64,000 bases of DNA from contig NZ_JAUQOM010000003.1 in assembly GCF_030580935.1 (NCBI RefSeq), positions 350,226-414,225 on the forward strand, given 5' to 3'. Below, piece after piece: positions 19,483 through 29,153 of this stretch. Numbering within the stretch: the stretch's first letter is position 1; each line of letters starts with the position of its first letter. The notes below the pieces were generated by a model. It did no database searches. It was not told the DNA's origin and saw only the letters and a program-made list of their open reading frames with translations. The position numbers and the translations under genes were made by a program. Source of the DNA: Sphingobium cyanobacteriorum. GTDB lineage: Bacteria > Pseudomonadota > Alphaproteobacteria > Sphingomonadales > Sphingomonadaceae.

Positions 19483-19524
19483 CGTGACCGTGCAGACGTG
19501 ACCGTGCAGACGTGACCGTGCAGG
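19483..19524 (+). repeat. three tandem copies of a 14-bp unit
   Basis: CGTGACCGTGCAGA is repeated at 19483, 19497 and 19511, the last copy ending in G instead of A. It lies 11 nt after the Cache-like gene's stop and just before the end of the convergent metallophosphoesterase gene. It is probably a replication-slippage minisatellite; copy number may vary between strains. Confidence 0.85.
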
Positions 19525-19540
19525 CGGCGGTAGCTCACCG

Positions 19541-20401
19541 CTATCCCGCCTTCCCCACCATCATTTCATCCGTCACCGTTCGCGATGCCCAGCCTTCGCC
19601 ATCATAGCGATATTCGACATGGCTGGCCCGCCTGAATGCCGCGCCGTCCCAGACGATCACCTGCAACTCCATCTCGTTGTTGCGGCGGACGTGCAGCCAG
19701 TTGAAACTTTGCGGTTCGGCATTGCGCAGGCGGGTGGAGGTGGCCGTGCCCGCCTGTATCACCAGCGCGCCACCGCTATGTTCCACCATCTTGCGCGCCG
19801 CCTGCGCGTAGGTGCGATGGAAATGACCGGCCAGCGCCAGATGTACGCCCGCCTCGCACGCGGCCTTGATCGCGTCGTCATGCTGCCCGACCGCCTCGCT
19901 CAACTCGCCGCCCCGGCCGATGGGCATGGCAAAGAGGGGATGGTGGGTGACGAGGATGCGGGTCTTGTCCGGCGGAACGTGCGCGAACCGATCACGCAGC
20001 ATGGCCATCTGGTCATGGTTGATCCGGCCGTCCTTGATCGTCAGCGACCGGGCGGTGTTGATGCCCAGGATCGCAACTTCGCGATCCTCGTAAAAGGGAC
20101 AGAGATCGTTGCTGATATAGCGTTTGTACCGCTCCAGCGGCCGGGCGAAGCGGCGCACCACGTCATAGAGAGGGATGTCGTGATTGCCCGGAATCACCAG
20201 AATTTTCAACCCCGCCGCCCGCAACCGCCCCAGCCAGGCCGCTGCCTGCTTGAATTGCGTCACTCGCGCCCGCTGGGTGAAGTCGCCGCTGATGACGATA
20301 AGGTCGGGACGCTGCGCCTCCAGCCAGGCGGTGGCAGCGTCGACGATCTTCGAATCGTTCGCGCCAAAATGAATGTCGGACAGATGCGCGATACGGGCCA
20401 T
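19541..20401 (-). CDS. calcineurin-like metallophosphoesterase (CpdA/GpdQ-like)
   Basis: A 286-residue cytoplasmic metallophosphoesterase with the full set of dinuclear-metal motifs: LSDIHFG (D-x-H), VISGDFTQRA (GD), IPGNHDIPLY (GNH[DE]), THHPLF and LAGHFHRT (GHxH). This arrangement is typical of class III cyclic-nucleotide phosphodiesterases and related phosphodiesterases. The start is set at 20401 (MARIAHLSD), where family members begin. It is divergent from the lipid kinase gene. The substrate (cAMP, glycerophosphodiester or other) is unknown. Confidence 0.85.
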   Translation of the reverse strand: MARIAHLSDIHFGANDSKIVDAATAWLEAQRPDLIVISGDFTQRARVTQFKQAAAWLGRLRAAGLKILVIPGNHDIPLYDVVRRFARPLERYKRYISNDLCPFYEDREVAILGINTARSLTIKDGRINHDQMAMLRDRFAHVPPDKTRILVTHHPLFAMPIGRGGELSEAVGQHDDAIKAACEAGVHLALAGHFHRTYAQAARKMVEHSGGALVIQAGTATSTRLRNAEPQSFNWLHVRRNNEMELQVIVWDGAAFRRASHVEYRYDGEGWASRTVTDEMMVGKAG

Positions 20402-20480
20402 GTCAGGGTAACGAATCCGTCGCAGATGGTTTCCATGCTTTCCCATGCACCCGAAATCGATCGAACGGTGTTATTGCGGC

Positions 20481-21392
20481 ATGGAAACGAAACCCCTCCC
20501 CAAGGATGCCGTCCTCGTCATCAACACGCATAGCCGCCGCGGGCAGGATAATTTCGCGCAGGCAAGGGAAAAGCTGGAGGCGGCCGGCGTCCGCCTGATC
20601 GCCGCCCATGCGGTGGATGATCCCGAACAGATGGCCGCGACCGTGCGCGACGCGGTGGCCAGTGGTGCCCCGCTGGTGATCGTGGGCGGCGGCGATGGCT
20701 CCATGTCCGGCACCGTGGACGAACTGGTCGGCAAGGATTGCGTGTTCGGGGTGCTGCCATTGGGCACCGCCAACAGTTTCGCCCGAACATTGGGCCTGCC
20801 GCTCGACCTGGATGGCGCGGTGCGGGCGATCGCCACCGGCAAGCGCCGCCGCGTCGACCTGGGCATGATCGACCGCGACTATTTCGTGAACGCCGCCGCG
20901 CTCGGCCTGTCCCCCCAGATCGGGCAGACGGTGCCGCACAAGCTGAAACGCTATCTGGGGCGGATCGGCTATCTGATGTGGGCGGTCAAATGCTCGGTCG
21001 GCTTCCGCGCCTTTCGCCTGACCATTAACGATGGACAGGTTGAACGCCGGATGTGGTCGACCGAAGTGCGGATCCTCAACGGTCCCTATCATGGCGGTGT
21101 CGAATTGTCCGATCATGCCGCCGTCGACACCGGCGAGATCGTGATCCAGGCGGTGGTCGGGCGCAGCAAGCCCCGCCTTGCCTGGGACTGGTACGCAAAA
21201 TTCTTCAAATTGCGCCACCGCGACGCCCATACCCAGGAATGGCACGGGACATCGTTCAGGATCGATACGGTGCCGCGCCAGCGCATCTCCATCGATGGCG
21301 AGGTACTGGCTAGGACGCCGGTGATGGTGAAGGTCGCGGCAGGCGCGATCGAGGTGGCAGTGCCTGATGAACCCCGATCCGAAACCTGTTGA
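20481..21392 (+). CDS. diacylglycerol/lipid kinase family protein
   Basis: A 303-residue member of the DAGK catalytic-domain (YegS/BmrU) family. It has VLVINTHSRRGQDNF at the N-terminus, the nucleotide-binding IVGGGDGSMSGTVDEL, and VLPLGTANSFARTLGLP, both diagnostic. The C-terminal beta-rich domain contains LSDHAAVDTGEI and ISIDGEVL. It phosphorylates a lipid hydroxyl (diacylglycerol, a sphingoid base or similar) at the membrane surface; sphingoid bases are plausible in sphingomonads but not proven. ATG at 20481 is chosen; a start 12 codons upstream is also open. Confidence 0.85.
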   Translation: METKPLPKDAVLVINTHSRRGQDNFAQAREKLEAAGVRLIAAHAVDDPEQMAATVRDAVASGAPLVIVGGGDGSMSGTVDELVGKDCVFGVLPLGTANSFARTLGLPLDLDGAVRAIATGKRRRVDLGMIDRDYFVNAAALGLSPQIGQTVPHKLKRYLGRIGYLMWAVKCSVGFRAFRLTINDGQVERRMWSTEVRILNGPYHGGVELSDHAAVDTGEIVIQAVVGRSKPRLAWDWYAKFFKLRHRDAHTQEWHGTSFRIDTVPRQRISIDGEVLARTPVMVKVAAGAIEVAVPDEPRSETC

Positions 21393-21462
21393 GCAGGCAC
21401 AGCCCGATCCACCGGCAACACGGACCAAGGCCACTTTCATCCTTACCGGATGGCGGGATGCC

Positions 21463-21822
21463 TCATTCAAAATCCGTCATGTCGTAAAAGGGACGAATTT
21501 CGATCTCGCTCGGTCCGGGCATCGGGTTGGGACAGCGCTTCGCCCAGGCGACGGCTTCGTCCATGTCCTTGACCTCCCACAGCCAGTAACCGGCCACCAG
21601 TTCGCTGGTGGCAGCGAACGGGCCGTCGATGACTGTCCGGTCGGCGCCGTCGAAGGCCACCCGCTTGCCGAAGGAGGAGGGTTTGAGGCCGTCGGCCGCC
21701 TGCAATATGCCGGCGGCGCGCAATGCGTCATTGAAACGGCCCATCGCCGCCATGTCGGCAACCCTGGGCGGATCGCCGCGCTCGCTGTCCTCAGTCGCCT
21801 TGACCAACACCATTACCCGCAT
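21463..21822 (-). CDS. YciI-like (YCII/DGPF domain) protein
   Basis: A 119-residue protein. It begins MRVMVLVKATEDSERGD and contains TVIDGPFAATSELVAGYWLWEV, the DGPF-type YCII signature, and ends with FYDMTDFE. Paralogues often sit next to ECF sigma factors, but none is seen here. A possible catalytic or ligand-binding His/Asp role is unproven. The start at 21822 has GGAGGAGG 6 nt upstream and lies inside the 3' end of the alkylguanine methyltransferase gene (32-nt overlap), so the two are probably co-expressed. Confidence 0.82.
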   Translation of the reverse strand: MRVMVLVKATEDSERGDPPRVADMAAMGRFNDALRAAGILQAADGLKPSSFGKRVAFDGADRTVIDGPFAATSELVAGYWLWEVKDMDEAVAWAKRCPNPMPGPSEIEIRPFYDMTDFE

Positions 21823-22342
21823 CGCCAGCCTCCTCCGCCCCGCTCCTTGCCGTATATGCCTTGATCCGCCGTTCAAAATCCAGCAGCCAGCGCTTGGTTT
21901 CGACGCCAGCGGCAAAGCCGGTCAGCGCCCCGTTCGCGCCCACGACGCGATGACAGGGTGCAATGATGGAAAGGGGGTTGCGACCATTGGCCGCCCCCAC
22001 GGCGCGGCTGGCGGCAGGATGGCCGATGGCGCGGGCAATGTCGCCATAGCTGCGTGTTTCTCCATAGGGGATGGTCAGCAGCATCGCCCAGACCCGCCGC
22101 TGAAAGATGGTGCCGCGCCAGTCGAGCGGGAGCGAAAAATGCTGGCGCGTGCCGGCAAAATAGCCCGCCAGTTGGGTTTGCGCCTGGTCAAGGATCGGAT
22201 GATCGTCGCATATGTTCCGCTGCGGCAGGCGGACCCGGTCGAGATCGTCATTTTCCCACAGGATGGCGACCAGTCCATGATCGCTGGCGATCAGGCCGAG
22301 GTCGCCGACCGGCGAAGCAAAAAGCGTCTGAACAAGGGTCAT
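21791..22342 (-). CDS. ogt: methylated-DNA--[protein]-cysteine S-methyltransferase
   Basis: A 183-residue alkylguanine DNA alkyltransferase that repairs O6-alkylguanine by irreversible transfer to a cysteine. The acceptor is Cys130 in IIAPCHRVVGANGALTGFAAG, and the DNA-binding helix is SYGDIARAIGHPAASRAVGAANGRNP. There is no N-terminal Ada regulatory domain, so it is of the Ogt/AGT type. The C-terminal ~20 residues (after ARSGAEEAG) are an unconserved tail overlapping the next gene. Confidence 0.93.
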   Translation of the reverse strand: MTLVQTLFASPVGDLGLIASDHGLVAILWENDDLDRVRLPQRNICDDHPILDQAQTQLAGYFAGTRQHFSLPLDWRGTIFQRRVWAMLLTIPYGETRSYGDIARAIGHPAASRAVGAANGRNPLSIIAPCHRVVGANGALTGFAAGVETKRWLLDFERRIKAYTARSGAEEAGDAGNGVGQGD

Positions 22343-22414
22343 GCAAAATCTCCGCTATTCATGGCATCGATAGCGGAGATTTCGGGATGGGGCTTCCCGC
22401 AGCTTGCGGTCAAA

Positions 22415-23830
22415 TCATTTCAGGCCGCCGCCCATGGCGCGATAGAGTTCGACCATGTTGCCGGCGCGGGTCAGGCGCGTGGCGAGCAGGCTTTGTTCCG
22501 CGCCATAGAGCGCGCGTTGCGAGTCCAGCGTGGTCAGGAAACTGTCCACCCCGGCCCGAAAACGCGCGTCGGACAGGGTGTAGGCAACCCGCGCCGCATC
22601 CCGCAGCGATGTCTGCGCCTCCAACTGTTCCGTCATCGTGCCGCGCCGGGCAAGCGCGTCGGCGACTTCGCGGAAGCCGGTCTGCACGCTCTTTTCATAG
22701 GTTGCGAGCATCGCTTCATAGGTCGCCTTTGCGTACCGCAAATTGCCCTTGTTCCGACCGAAATCGAAGATCGGCAGCGTGGCCCTGGGCGCGACCGACC
22801 ATGTCTCGCTGCCACCCGAAAACAGGCCAGACAGCCCCAGGCTGACGGTTCCAAGCGCTGCCGTGAGCGAGATGTTGGGGAAAAACGCCGCGCGCGCCGC
22901 GCCGATATTGGCATTGGCGGCGCGCAGTTGATGTTCGGCCGAAGCGATGTCGGGACGACGCAACAATATGTCCGAACTGATCCCGGCCGGAAGAGTGTCC
23001 AGTGTCACCCCCGCAGACGGCAGCATGTCAGGCAGGTCCGCAGCCGGAACCGTCACGCCCGCCAGCAGATTGAGCGCATTCTGGTCCTGGGCGACCAGCG
23101 TAGTCGCCTGCGCTATATCCGACCGGGCCTGATCATGGCTGGTCTGTGCCTGACGCACCTCCAGTTCCGACGCGATGCCCTTGGCGAAGCGCGCCCTGTT
23201 CAGTTCCAGCGACTTTCCAAATGCTTTTTCAAGTTCGCGGGCGATGCGCAGCCGTTCCTGGTCAGCCGCCATGGTGAGCCAAGCATTGGCAACCTCCGCG
23301 ATCAATGTGGTCTGCGCTGCATTGCGATTTTCGACACTGGCGAAATATTGTTCCTGCGCCGCTTTGCTCATGTTGCGCACCCGGCCGAACAGGTCGATTT
23401 CCCAAGCCGAGATACCGACCTGCGCCTGATACACGTCCGTGTTGAGGCGCTGGGGCTGCCCGAACTGAACGAGCGGCTGTTCGGAGTAGGTCGCCGTCCC
23501 GGTTGCCCCGACGGTGGGCAGAAGATCCGCGCGTTGCACGCGATATTGCGCCCGCGCCTGCTCGACATTGGCGACCGCCAGCCGAAGGTCGCGGTTGTTG
23601 GCCAGAGCGGTTTCGATAACGCGCGCCAGACGCGGTTCGGTAAAGAAATCCCGCCATGCCGTATCGGCGGGCATGATTGCACCTGTGCCGTTCGCTGTCA
23701 CATAGGCCGGCCCCTGCGGGCTGACCGCGGGCACGGGCATTGCCGGCCGCACATATTTGGGCGCCATATCGCAGGCGGCCAGTGCCAGCGGAAGAGTGAC
23801 AACCCCCAGCGCCTTGATGATGCGCTTCAT
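22415..23830 (-). CDS. RND efflux outer-membrane factor (NodT/OprM family lipoprotein)
   Basis: A 471-residue TolC-like channel. It starts with a lipoprotein signal (MKRIIKALGVVTLPLALAAC) with a lipobox Cys near residue 20. Two repeats of the outer-membrane efflux domain follow, with VANVEQARAQYRVQRADLLPTVGA and the conserved LLRRPDIASAEHQLRAANANIGAARAAFFPNISL. ATG at 23830 is preferred, with GAGG 7 nt upstream; the frame is also open to a TTG at 23836. It completes the tripartite pump encoded by the two preceding genes. Confidence 0.92.
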   Translation of the reverse strand: MKRIIKALGVVTLPLALAACDMAPKYVRPAMPVPAVSPQGPAYVTANGTGAIMPADTAWRDFFTEPRLARVIETALANNRDLRLAVANVEQARAQYRVQRADLLPTVGATGTATYSEQPLVQFGQPQRLNTDVYQAQVGISAWEIDLFGRVRNMSKAAQEQYFASVENRNAAQTTLIAEVANAWLTMAADQERLRIARELEKAFGKSLELNRARFAKGIASELEVRQAQTSHDQARSDIAQATTLVAQDQNALNLLAGVTVPAADLPDMLPSAGVTLDTLPAGISSDILLRRPDIASAEHQLRAANANIGAARAAFFPNISLTAALGTVSLGLSGLFSGGSETWSVAPRATLPIFDFGRNKGNLRYAKATYEAMLATYEKSVQTGFREVADALARRGTMTEQLEAQTSLRDAARVAYTLSDARFRAGVDSFLTTLDSQRALYGAEQSLLATRLTRAGNMVELYRAMGGGLK

Positions 23831-23832
23831 CT

Positions 23833-26800
23833 TCAAGCCTCCTGCGGCGCGTGCGACGTTGCCGTACCGCCTGCTATTTCATGATCTTTATGTTCGCGGA
23901 ACAGCCGCTTCACGACAGTGAAGAAAACCGGCACGAAGAATATCGCCAGCACCGTCGCCGACAACATGCCGCCGACCACGGCCCAACCGATCGCATTCTG
24001 TCCACCTGCGCCCGCGCCAGTCGATACGGCCAGGGGCAGCACCCCAAAGATGAAGGCGAAGCTGGTCATCAGGATCGGCCGCAGGCGCAGCTTGCCCGCC
24101 TCCAGCGCCGCCTGTGCCGGGGCCATGCCTTCGCGTATCTTTTCTTCGGCAAATTCGACGATCAGGATCGCATTCTTCGCCGACACGCCGATGGTGGTGA
24201 TGAGGCCGACCTGAAGATAGATGTCGTTGTTCAGCCCTGCCAGCGTCGCCGCGATCACGGCACCCAATACGCCCAGCGGCACCACCAGCATGACCGCGAT
24301 CGGCACAGACCAGCTTTCATACAGCGCTGCCAGGCAGAGGAATACGATCAGCATCGAAAGCGCATAGACATAGACCGACTGGCTGCCCGACGAGCGTTCC
24401 TCATAGGAAATACCGTTCCAGGCATAGCCCACGCCAGCGGGGAGCTTCGCGGCATGTTCCTCCATCGCCTGCATGGCCGTACCGCTCGACACGCCGGGCG
24501 CGGGGGCACCCTGGATATTCATCGATGGCACGCCGTTGAACCGTTCCAGCCGCGCTGGCCCCTGCACCCATTCCGTGCTGGCGAAGGCCGACAGCGGCGC
24601 CATGGTCCCGCTGCTGCCACGGACATGGAAGGCACCGATCGCTTCTGGCGATGTGCGGAAGGGCGCATCGGCCTGAACGAACACGCGCTTCACCCGGTCA
24701 CGATCGATGAAATCATTGACATAGGCGCCGCCCAGATTGGTGCTGATCGTGTCGTTGACATCGGACTGGGCGACGCCCAGGGCCCCCGCCGCAGCCTGAT
24801 CGACGTTCAGCTTGAGCTGCGGGGTATCCTCCAGCCCGTTGGGACGCACCTGCACCAGCCGCTTGTCGCCAGCCGCCATGCCCAGCAATTGATTGCGCGC
24901 GGCGAGCAGCTTTTCATGGCCCAGATTGCCCTGGTCCAGCAACTGGAAGTCAAAGCCGGAGACATTGCCCAATTCCTGTACCGCAGGCGGCACGAAGGCG
25001 AATGCCTGCCCCGCCGTCAGCTTGCGAAAAGCCTGGTTGGCACGCAGGGCGATGGAAGCCACGCCATTATCTTTGCCCTTGCGTTCCTTCCAATCCTTCA
25101 TGCGGGCAAACACAATGCCGACATTCTGGCCCTGACCAACGAAGCCGAAGCCCGCCACGGTGAATACCGCCGCAACATTTTTCTTTTCATCGACCAGATA
25201 ATGATCCCGCATCCTGGCAAGGGTGCGTTCGGTTTCCTCGATCGTGGAACCTGCCGGCAACGACACCTGGTTGATGACGATGCCCTGGTCCTCATCCGGC
25301 AGAAAGCCGCCGGGCAGGCGCAGGAAAATCAGCGCCATGCCAATCGCCAGCGCAACATAGACCAGCATGGTCCGGCCCCAGCGACGCTCAACCTTCTCGA
25401 CGCTCTTGCCATAACGGACGACGCCCTTGTCAAAGGTTCGGTTGAACCAGTCGAAGAAGCGCCCGAAGATCGAACCGAAACGCCCTTCCCAGCTATGGCC
25501 GTGCGATGCCGGCTTCAGAATAGTGGCGCAGAGCGCCGGCGTCAGGATCAATGCAACGAGCACCGACAATATCATCGAGGACACAATCGTGATCGAGAAT
25601 TGCCGGAAGATAACGCCCGTGGACCCGCCGAAAAAGGCCATGGGCAAGAACACGGCGGACAGCACGAGGCCGATGCCGATCAACGCGCCGCTGATTTCGT
25701 CCATCGATTTCTTTGCTGCCTCGCGCGGGCTTAGCCCCTCGGTCTGGATCAGGCGTTCGACATTTTCCACGACAACGATCGCGTCATCGACGAGCAGGCC
25801 GATCGCCAGCACCATGCCGAACAGCGTCAGCGTATTGATGGTGAAGCCTGCGGCATGGAGCACCGCCAGCGATCCCAGCAGCACGACCGGCACCGCGATC
25901 GTCGGAATCAGCGTCGCCCGCCAGTTTTGCAGGAAAACGAACATGACGACGAACACGAGCAACACGGCTTCGAACAGGGTATGGATCACCTGTTCGACGG
26001 ACAGACGAACGAAGGTCGAGTTATCGACCGGGAAATCATATTTGACCCAGCCGGGGAAATTTTTCGATAGCCGGTCGACCTGATCCTTCACCGACTGCAC
26101 CGTTTCCAGCGCATTGGCGCCCGGCGCCAGCTTCACGCCGAAGCCGGCGGCCGGATTGCCGTTGAATTTCGCGCTGAAGCCGTAATTTTCCGCGCCCAGT
26201 TCGATCCTGGCGATATCCGACAGGAGCACCACCGATCCGTCGGCATTGCTGCGCAGGCGAATGTTGCGAAACTCCTCTGGCGTTCGAAGCCGCGACTGCG
26301 CGGTGACTGTCGCGTTGAGCACCTGCCCCGCCGGCGAAGGCGTACCGCCAATCTGACCGGCCGAAACCTGGGCATTTTGCGCCTGGATCGCTGCTTTGAC
26401 ATCGCCGGTCGTGACGGCGAGGTTCGCCATCTTGTAAGGGTCGAGCCAGATGCGCATCGCATATTGCGATCCCAGCAGCGTGGTATCGCCGACGCCGGTG
26501 ATGCGGCTGATCGGGTCCTGAAGCGAGGAAGCCACGAAATCGGCAGCGTCCTGCTGGTCATGAATGCCGTCATCGGCATAGACCGCCAGAATCAACAGGA
26601 AGCTGGAGGTCGATTTCCCGACCCGCAAGCCTTGCTGCTGCACTTCCTGCGGCAACAATGGGGTCGCCTGCGACAGCTTGTTCTGCACCTGCACCTGGGC
26701 GATATCGGGATCCGTGCCCTGTTCGAACGTCAGGGTGATGTTGAGATTGCCCGCGCCGTCGCTGGTGGACGAGAAATAGCGCAGATTATCGATGCCCTTG

Positions 26801-27006
26801 AGCTGTTGTTCGATGATCTGCGTCGTCGTGCTTTCCAGCGTCTGTGCATTGGCGCCCGGATAACTGGTCTGGATCGTTACCGCAGGTGGCGCGATCTCCG
26901 GGAACTGCGCCACCGGCAGCGAACGGATGGCAAGGAGGCCGGCAAGCATGATAACGATGGCGATGACCCATGCGAAAATGGGCCGGTCGATGAAATAGCG
27001 TGCCAT
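23833..27006 (-). CDS. RND multidrug efflux permease (HAE1/AcrB type)
   Basis: A 1057-residue proton-driven inner-membrane pump. It begins [20 protein letters not shown] and carries the family hallmarks: two periplasmic porter loops, 12 transmembrane helices and [15 protein letters not shown] with the Asp pair in TM4. The C-terminal half has [21 protein letters not shown]. Length and N-terminus match AcrB, MexB and TtgB, which expel hydrophobic drugs, bile acids and solvents. It lies 3 nt downstream of the periplasmic adaptor gene and 2 nt ahead of the outer-membrane factor ATG, in one operon. Confidence 0.95.
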   Translation of the reverse strand: MARYFIDRPIFAWVIAIVIMLAGLLAIRSLPVAQFPEIAPPAVTIQTSYPGANAQTLESTTTQIIEQQLKGIDNLRYFSSTSDGAGNLNITLTFEQGTDPDIAQVQVQNKLSQATPLLPQEVQQQGLRVGKSTSSFLLILAVYADDGIHDQQDAADFVASSLQDPISRITGVGDTTLLGSQYAMRIWLDPYKMANLAVTTGDVKAAIQAQNAQVSAGQIGGTPSPAGQVLNATVTAQSRLRTPEEFRNIRLRSNADGSVVLLSDIARIELGAENYGFSAKFNGNPAAGFGVKLAPGANALETVQSVKDQVDRLSKNFPGWVKYDFPVDNSTFVRLSVEQVIHTLFEAVLLVFVVMFVFLQNWRATLIPTIAVPVVLLGSLAVLHAAGFTINTLTLFGMVLAIGLLVDDAIVVVENVERLIQTEGLSPREAAKKSMDEISGALIGIGLVLSAVFLPMAFFGGSTGVIFRQFSITIVSSMILSVLVALILTPALCATILKPASHGHSWEGRFGSIFGRFFDWFNRTFDKGVVRYGKSVEKVERRWGRTMLVYVALAIGMALIFLRLPGGFLPDEDQGIVINQVSLPAGSTIEETERTLARMRDHYLVDEKKNVAAVFTVAGFGFVGQGQNVGIVFARMKDWKERKGKDNGVASIALRANQAFRKLTAGQAFAFVPPAVQELGNVSGFDFQLLDQGNLGHEKLLAARNQLLGMAAGDKRLVQVRPNGLEDTPQLKLNVDQAAAGALGVAQSDVNDTISTNLGGAYVNDFIDRDRVKRVFVQADAPFRTSPEAIGAFHVRGSSGTMAPLSAFASTEWVQGPARLERFNGVPSMNIQGAPAPGVSSGTAMQAMEEHAAKLPAGVGYAWNGISYEERSSGSQSVYVYALSMLIVFLCLAALYESWSVPIAVMLVVPLGVLGAVIAATLAGLNNDIYLQVGLITTIGVSAKNAILIVEFAEEKIREGMAPAQAALEAGKLRLRPILMTSFAFIFGVLPLAVSTGAGAGGQNAIGWAVVGGMLSATVLAIFFVPVFFTVVKRLFREHKDHEIAGGTATSHAPQEA

Positions 27007-27009
27007 GAC

Positions 27010-28158
27010 TTAGCGTGCCCCGCCTTGCGCCACAGTCACCTGTTGCGGCGCGCCCGGACGGACGACGGCGCCAGGACGCAGATTGACCAATCCCTCCACG
27101 ATCAGCCGGTCGCCCGCCTTCAGCCCCTTGGTCACGATCCATTTGTCACCGACAGCGCGATCGACTTCCACCTGACGCGATTCCACCTTGTTGTCCTTGC
27201 CCACAACCAGCGCCGTGGCACGGCCGCGCGCATCACGGCTGATGCCCTGCTGCGGCGCCAGGATCGCCTGGGTGCGCTGGCCCTCGACCATCTTTGCGCG
27301 GACATACATGCCAGGCAGCAACAGGCCATCGGGGTTGGGGAAGGTCGCACGCAACGTGACCGCGCCCGAACTGGGATCGACCGTCACTTCGGAAAATTGC
27401 AGCCGCCCCTCAATCGGATAGTCGCTGCCGTTGGGCAGGATCAGCCGGATACGCACGCCGCCCGCATCACTGACGCCGCCATTCTTTATTGCCTGTTTAA
27501 GGTCGATGATCTGCGCGGCGGACTGAGTCACGTCAACATAGACGGTGTCGGTGCGCTGGATCGTCGTCAGCGCGTCCGGCTGGCCGCTCTGAACCAGTGC
27601 GCCGGGGGTAAAGAGCGACCGCCCGATCCGGCCCGAAATGGGCGCGCGGATACGGGTGAAATTCTGGTTCACCTGCGCCGCCTGCACCGATCCCTGGCTG
27701 GCCGCGACATCAGCGCGGGCCTGCTGCGCGGCAGCGGCGGCATCATCATAATCCTGCCGGCTGACGGCGTTGATCGTGACCAATTCCTTGTAGCGCTGCG
27801 CCTGGAGGCCGGTTGATCGGATCGTTGCCTGCGCCTTTGCCAGCGAACCCTTCGCCTGCGCCAGCGCCGCGCGATAGGGGGCATCGTCAATTTCATAGAG
27901 AAGTTGTCCGGCGCGCACGAAGCCGCCCTCCTGGAACAGCCGCCGGCGTATGATCCCGCTAATCTGCGGACGCACTTCCGCCGTTTCGAAGGCGGAGATA
28001 CGGCCAGGCAATTCGTTCAGGAGCGGCGCGGATTCGACCTTCAGCGTCACGACCCCGACGGCAGGCGGCGGCGGAGCAGGCGGCGCGCTTTCGCCGCACG
28101 CACTCAGCCCAAACGCCGACGCGCACGCCAGTAGCCCGATGATTGTCCCCTTTTGCAT
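27010..28158 (-). CDS. RND efflux periplasmic adaptor (AcrA/MexA type)
   Basis: A 382-residue membrane-fusion lipoprotein. The signal peptide MQKGTIIGLLACASAFGLSAC ends in a lipobox Cys. The order is N-terminal beta/lipoyl segment (LPGRISAFETAEVRPQISGI), coiled-coil hairpin (AQAKGSLAKAQATIRSTGLQ), second lipoyl half (FTRIRAPISGRIGRSLFTPG) and beta-barrel and membrane-proximal domains. The start at 28158 fits the signal peptide; the frame is open 22 codons further, across the operator. It is the first gene of the efflux operon and is divergent from a TetR regulator. Confidence 0.93.
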   Translation of the reverse strand: MQKGTIIGLLACASAFGLSACGESAPPAPPPPAVGVVTLKVESAPLLNELPGRISAFETAEVRPQISGIIRRRLFQEGGFVRAGQLLYEIDDAPYRAALAQAKGSLAKAQATIRSTGLQAQRYKELVTINAVSRQDYDDAAAAAQQARADVAASQGSVQAAQVNQNFTRIRAPISGRIGRSLFTPGALVQSGQPDALTTIQRTDTVYVDVTQSAAQIIDLKQAIKNGGVSDAGGVRIRLILPNGSDYPIEGRLQFSEVTVDPSSGAVTLRATFPNPDGLLLPGMYVRAKMVEGQRTQAILAPQQGISRDARGRATALVVGKDNKVESRQVEVDRAVGDKWIVTKGLKAGDRLIVEGLVNLRPGAVVRPGAPQQVTVAQGGAR

Positions 28159-28193
28159 CGCCTGAATTCCATTTCGATGTGGATCACAAATGT

Positions 28194-28211
28194 GGAATGA
28201 ACGTTCATTCC
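28194..28211. promoter_or_regulatory. 18-bp perfect palindromic operator in the RND pump-tetR divergent region
   Basis: GGAATGAAC followed directly by GTTCATTCC is a perfect 18-bp inverted repeat, 36 bp upstream of the adaptor ATG and 66 bp from the tetR ATG. Size and position match TetR/AcrR repressor operators, so the adjacent regulator probably binds here and controls both transcripts. Confidence 0.75.
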
Positions 28212-28276
28212 GCTTGCCGGCCAAGTAGGATCATGCCAGAGCGAATTCAAGAGAGGAAAAAGCCAAAAGGTGGAAC

Positions 28277-28864
28277 ATGGTTGCAGTGCAACATAAAAAA
28301 GATGGGAGATCACGGATATTGGCGGCAGCCCGCAGCCTGTTCGACAATTACGGATTTCACCAGACATCAATGGCCGAACTGGCAATGGCCGCGCAGGTGT
28401 CGGTCGGCCAGATTTATCGCCTGTTCAAGAGCAAGGAGGACATTATCGAGGCGATAGTCCATGATGATGCCGACCAGTGGTGCCAGGATATGGAAGAAAT
28501 CCGTACCAGGCTGGATGCCGGTGAACGGACCATCGAGGAAACGTTCGAGCAGCTATTCCGGCACAGCATCGATGAGGAAAAGGAGGCCCTGTCGTTCGAC
28601 ATATTGGCAGAAGGGTTCCGCAATCCGGCCGTTGGCGCCACGGTTTCCGCCATGTGTGTACGATTTCGCAGTTTCATCCGCTATTTTGCCTGCGCCGCCA
28701 ACGACCGATTGTCGGGCGAAGCCCTGGATGCGGCCGAAGAGGTGACATTGGCATGTTTGTTCGGGCTGGGCCATCGCAGCCTGTCCCGACCGAAACTGGG
28801 TGCCGGGAGCACCGCGCGCCGATCCGCCCAGATGCTGGTCGCTGCATTACGCGGTGTGCAATAG
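28277..28864 (+). CDS. TetR/AcrR family transcriptional repressor of the RND pump
   Basis: A 195-residue regulator. The N-terminal TetR HTH is clear: RSRILAAARSLFDNYGFHQTSMAELAMAAQVSVGQIYRLFKSKEDIIEAI. The C-terminal ligand-binding region carries several Cys and aromatic residues and resembles pump repressors of the AcrR/TtgR kind. It is divergent from the efflux operon over ~120 bp containing a perfect palindrome. Local repression relieved by a pump substrate is the likely mode, inferred from context. Confidence 0.88.
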   Translation: MVAVQHKKDGRSRILAAARSLFDNYGFHQTSMAELAMAAQVSVGQIYRLFKSKEDIIEAIVHDDADQWCQDMEEIRTRLDAGERTIEETFEQLFRHSIDEEKEALSFDILAEGFRNPAVGATVSAMCVRFRSFIRYFACAANDRLSGEALDAAEEVTLACLFGLGHRSLSRPKLGAGSTARRSAQMLVAALRGVQ

Positions 28865-28987
28865 ACACACGCATTTCGCCGCGACAGCATCACCATCCAG
28901 CGCATTGGCAGCTCATTCTTGCTGCATCGCCGCAACCCATCCCGGCTGTCCGACATTGGCGCTGTCAGACTGTTTGGGAGGCAATGC

Positions 28988-29146
28988 ATGACGATGACCG
29001 GAATATTCGACCGGGCCTATTTCGCCGAGCGCCTGGAAAGGAACCGCAGGCTTGCGGAAGAAGCGGCCAATCCTGTGATCCGCGACATTCATCTCGAATA
29101 TGTACGCCTGTATCGGCATCTGATCGAGGAAGAAGTGCCCGTCTGA
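28988..29146 (+). CDS. small conserved-looking protein (52 aa)
   Basis: A short gene with a good ribosome binding site (GGGAGG 6 nt before ATG). It encodes a charged helical protein that begins MTMTGIFDRAYFAERLERNR and continues with alternating charged and hydrophobic residues. I recognise no family. There is no signal peptide or transmembrane segment. It lies 123 nt after tetR on the same strand and ends 7 nt before the stop of the convergent M16 protease gene. Composition and ribosome binding site suggest it is real. Confidence 0.5.
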   Translation: MTMTGIFDRAYFAERLERNRRLAEEAANPVIRDIHLEYVRLYRHLIEEEVPV

Positions 29147-29153
29147 CAGGCGA

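Noticed and set aside
23851..25734. 627-codon plus-strand frame opposite the RND permease
   Set aside because: Antisense shadow of a well-supported AcrB-type gene; no recognisable protein.
26377..27816. 479-codon plus-strand frame opposite the RND adaptor and permease
   Set aside because: Spans the boundary of two real genes on the other strand and has no motif.
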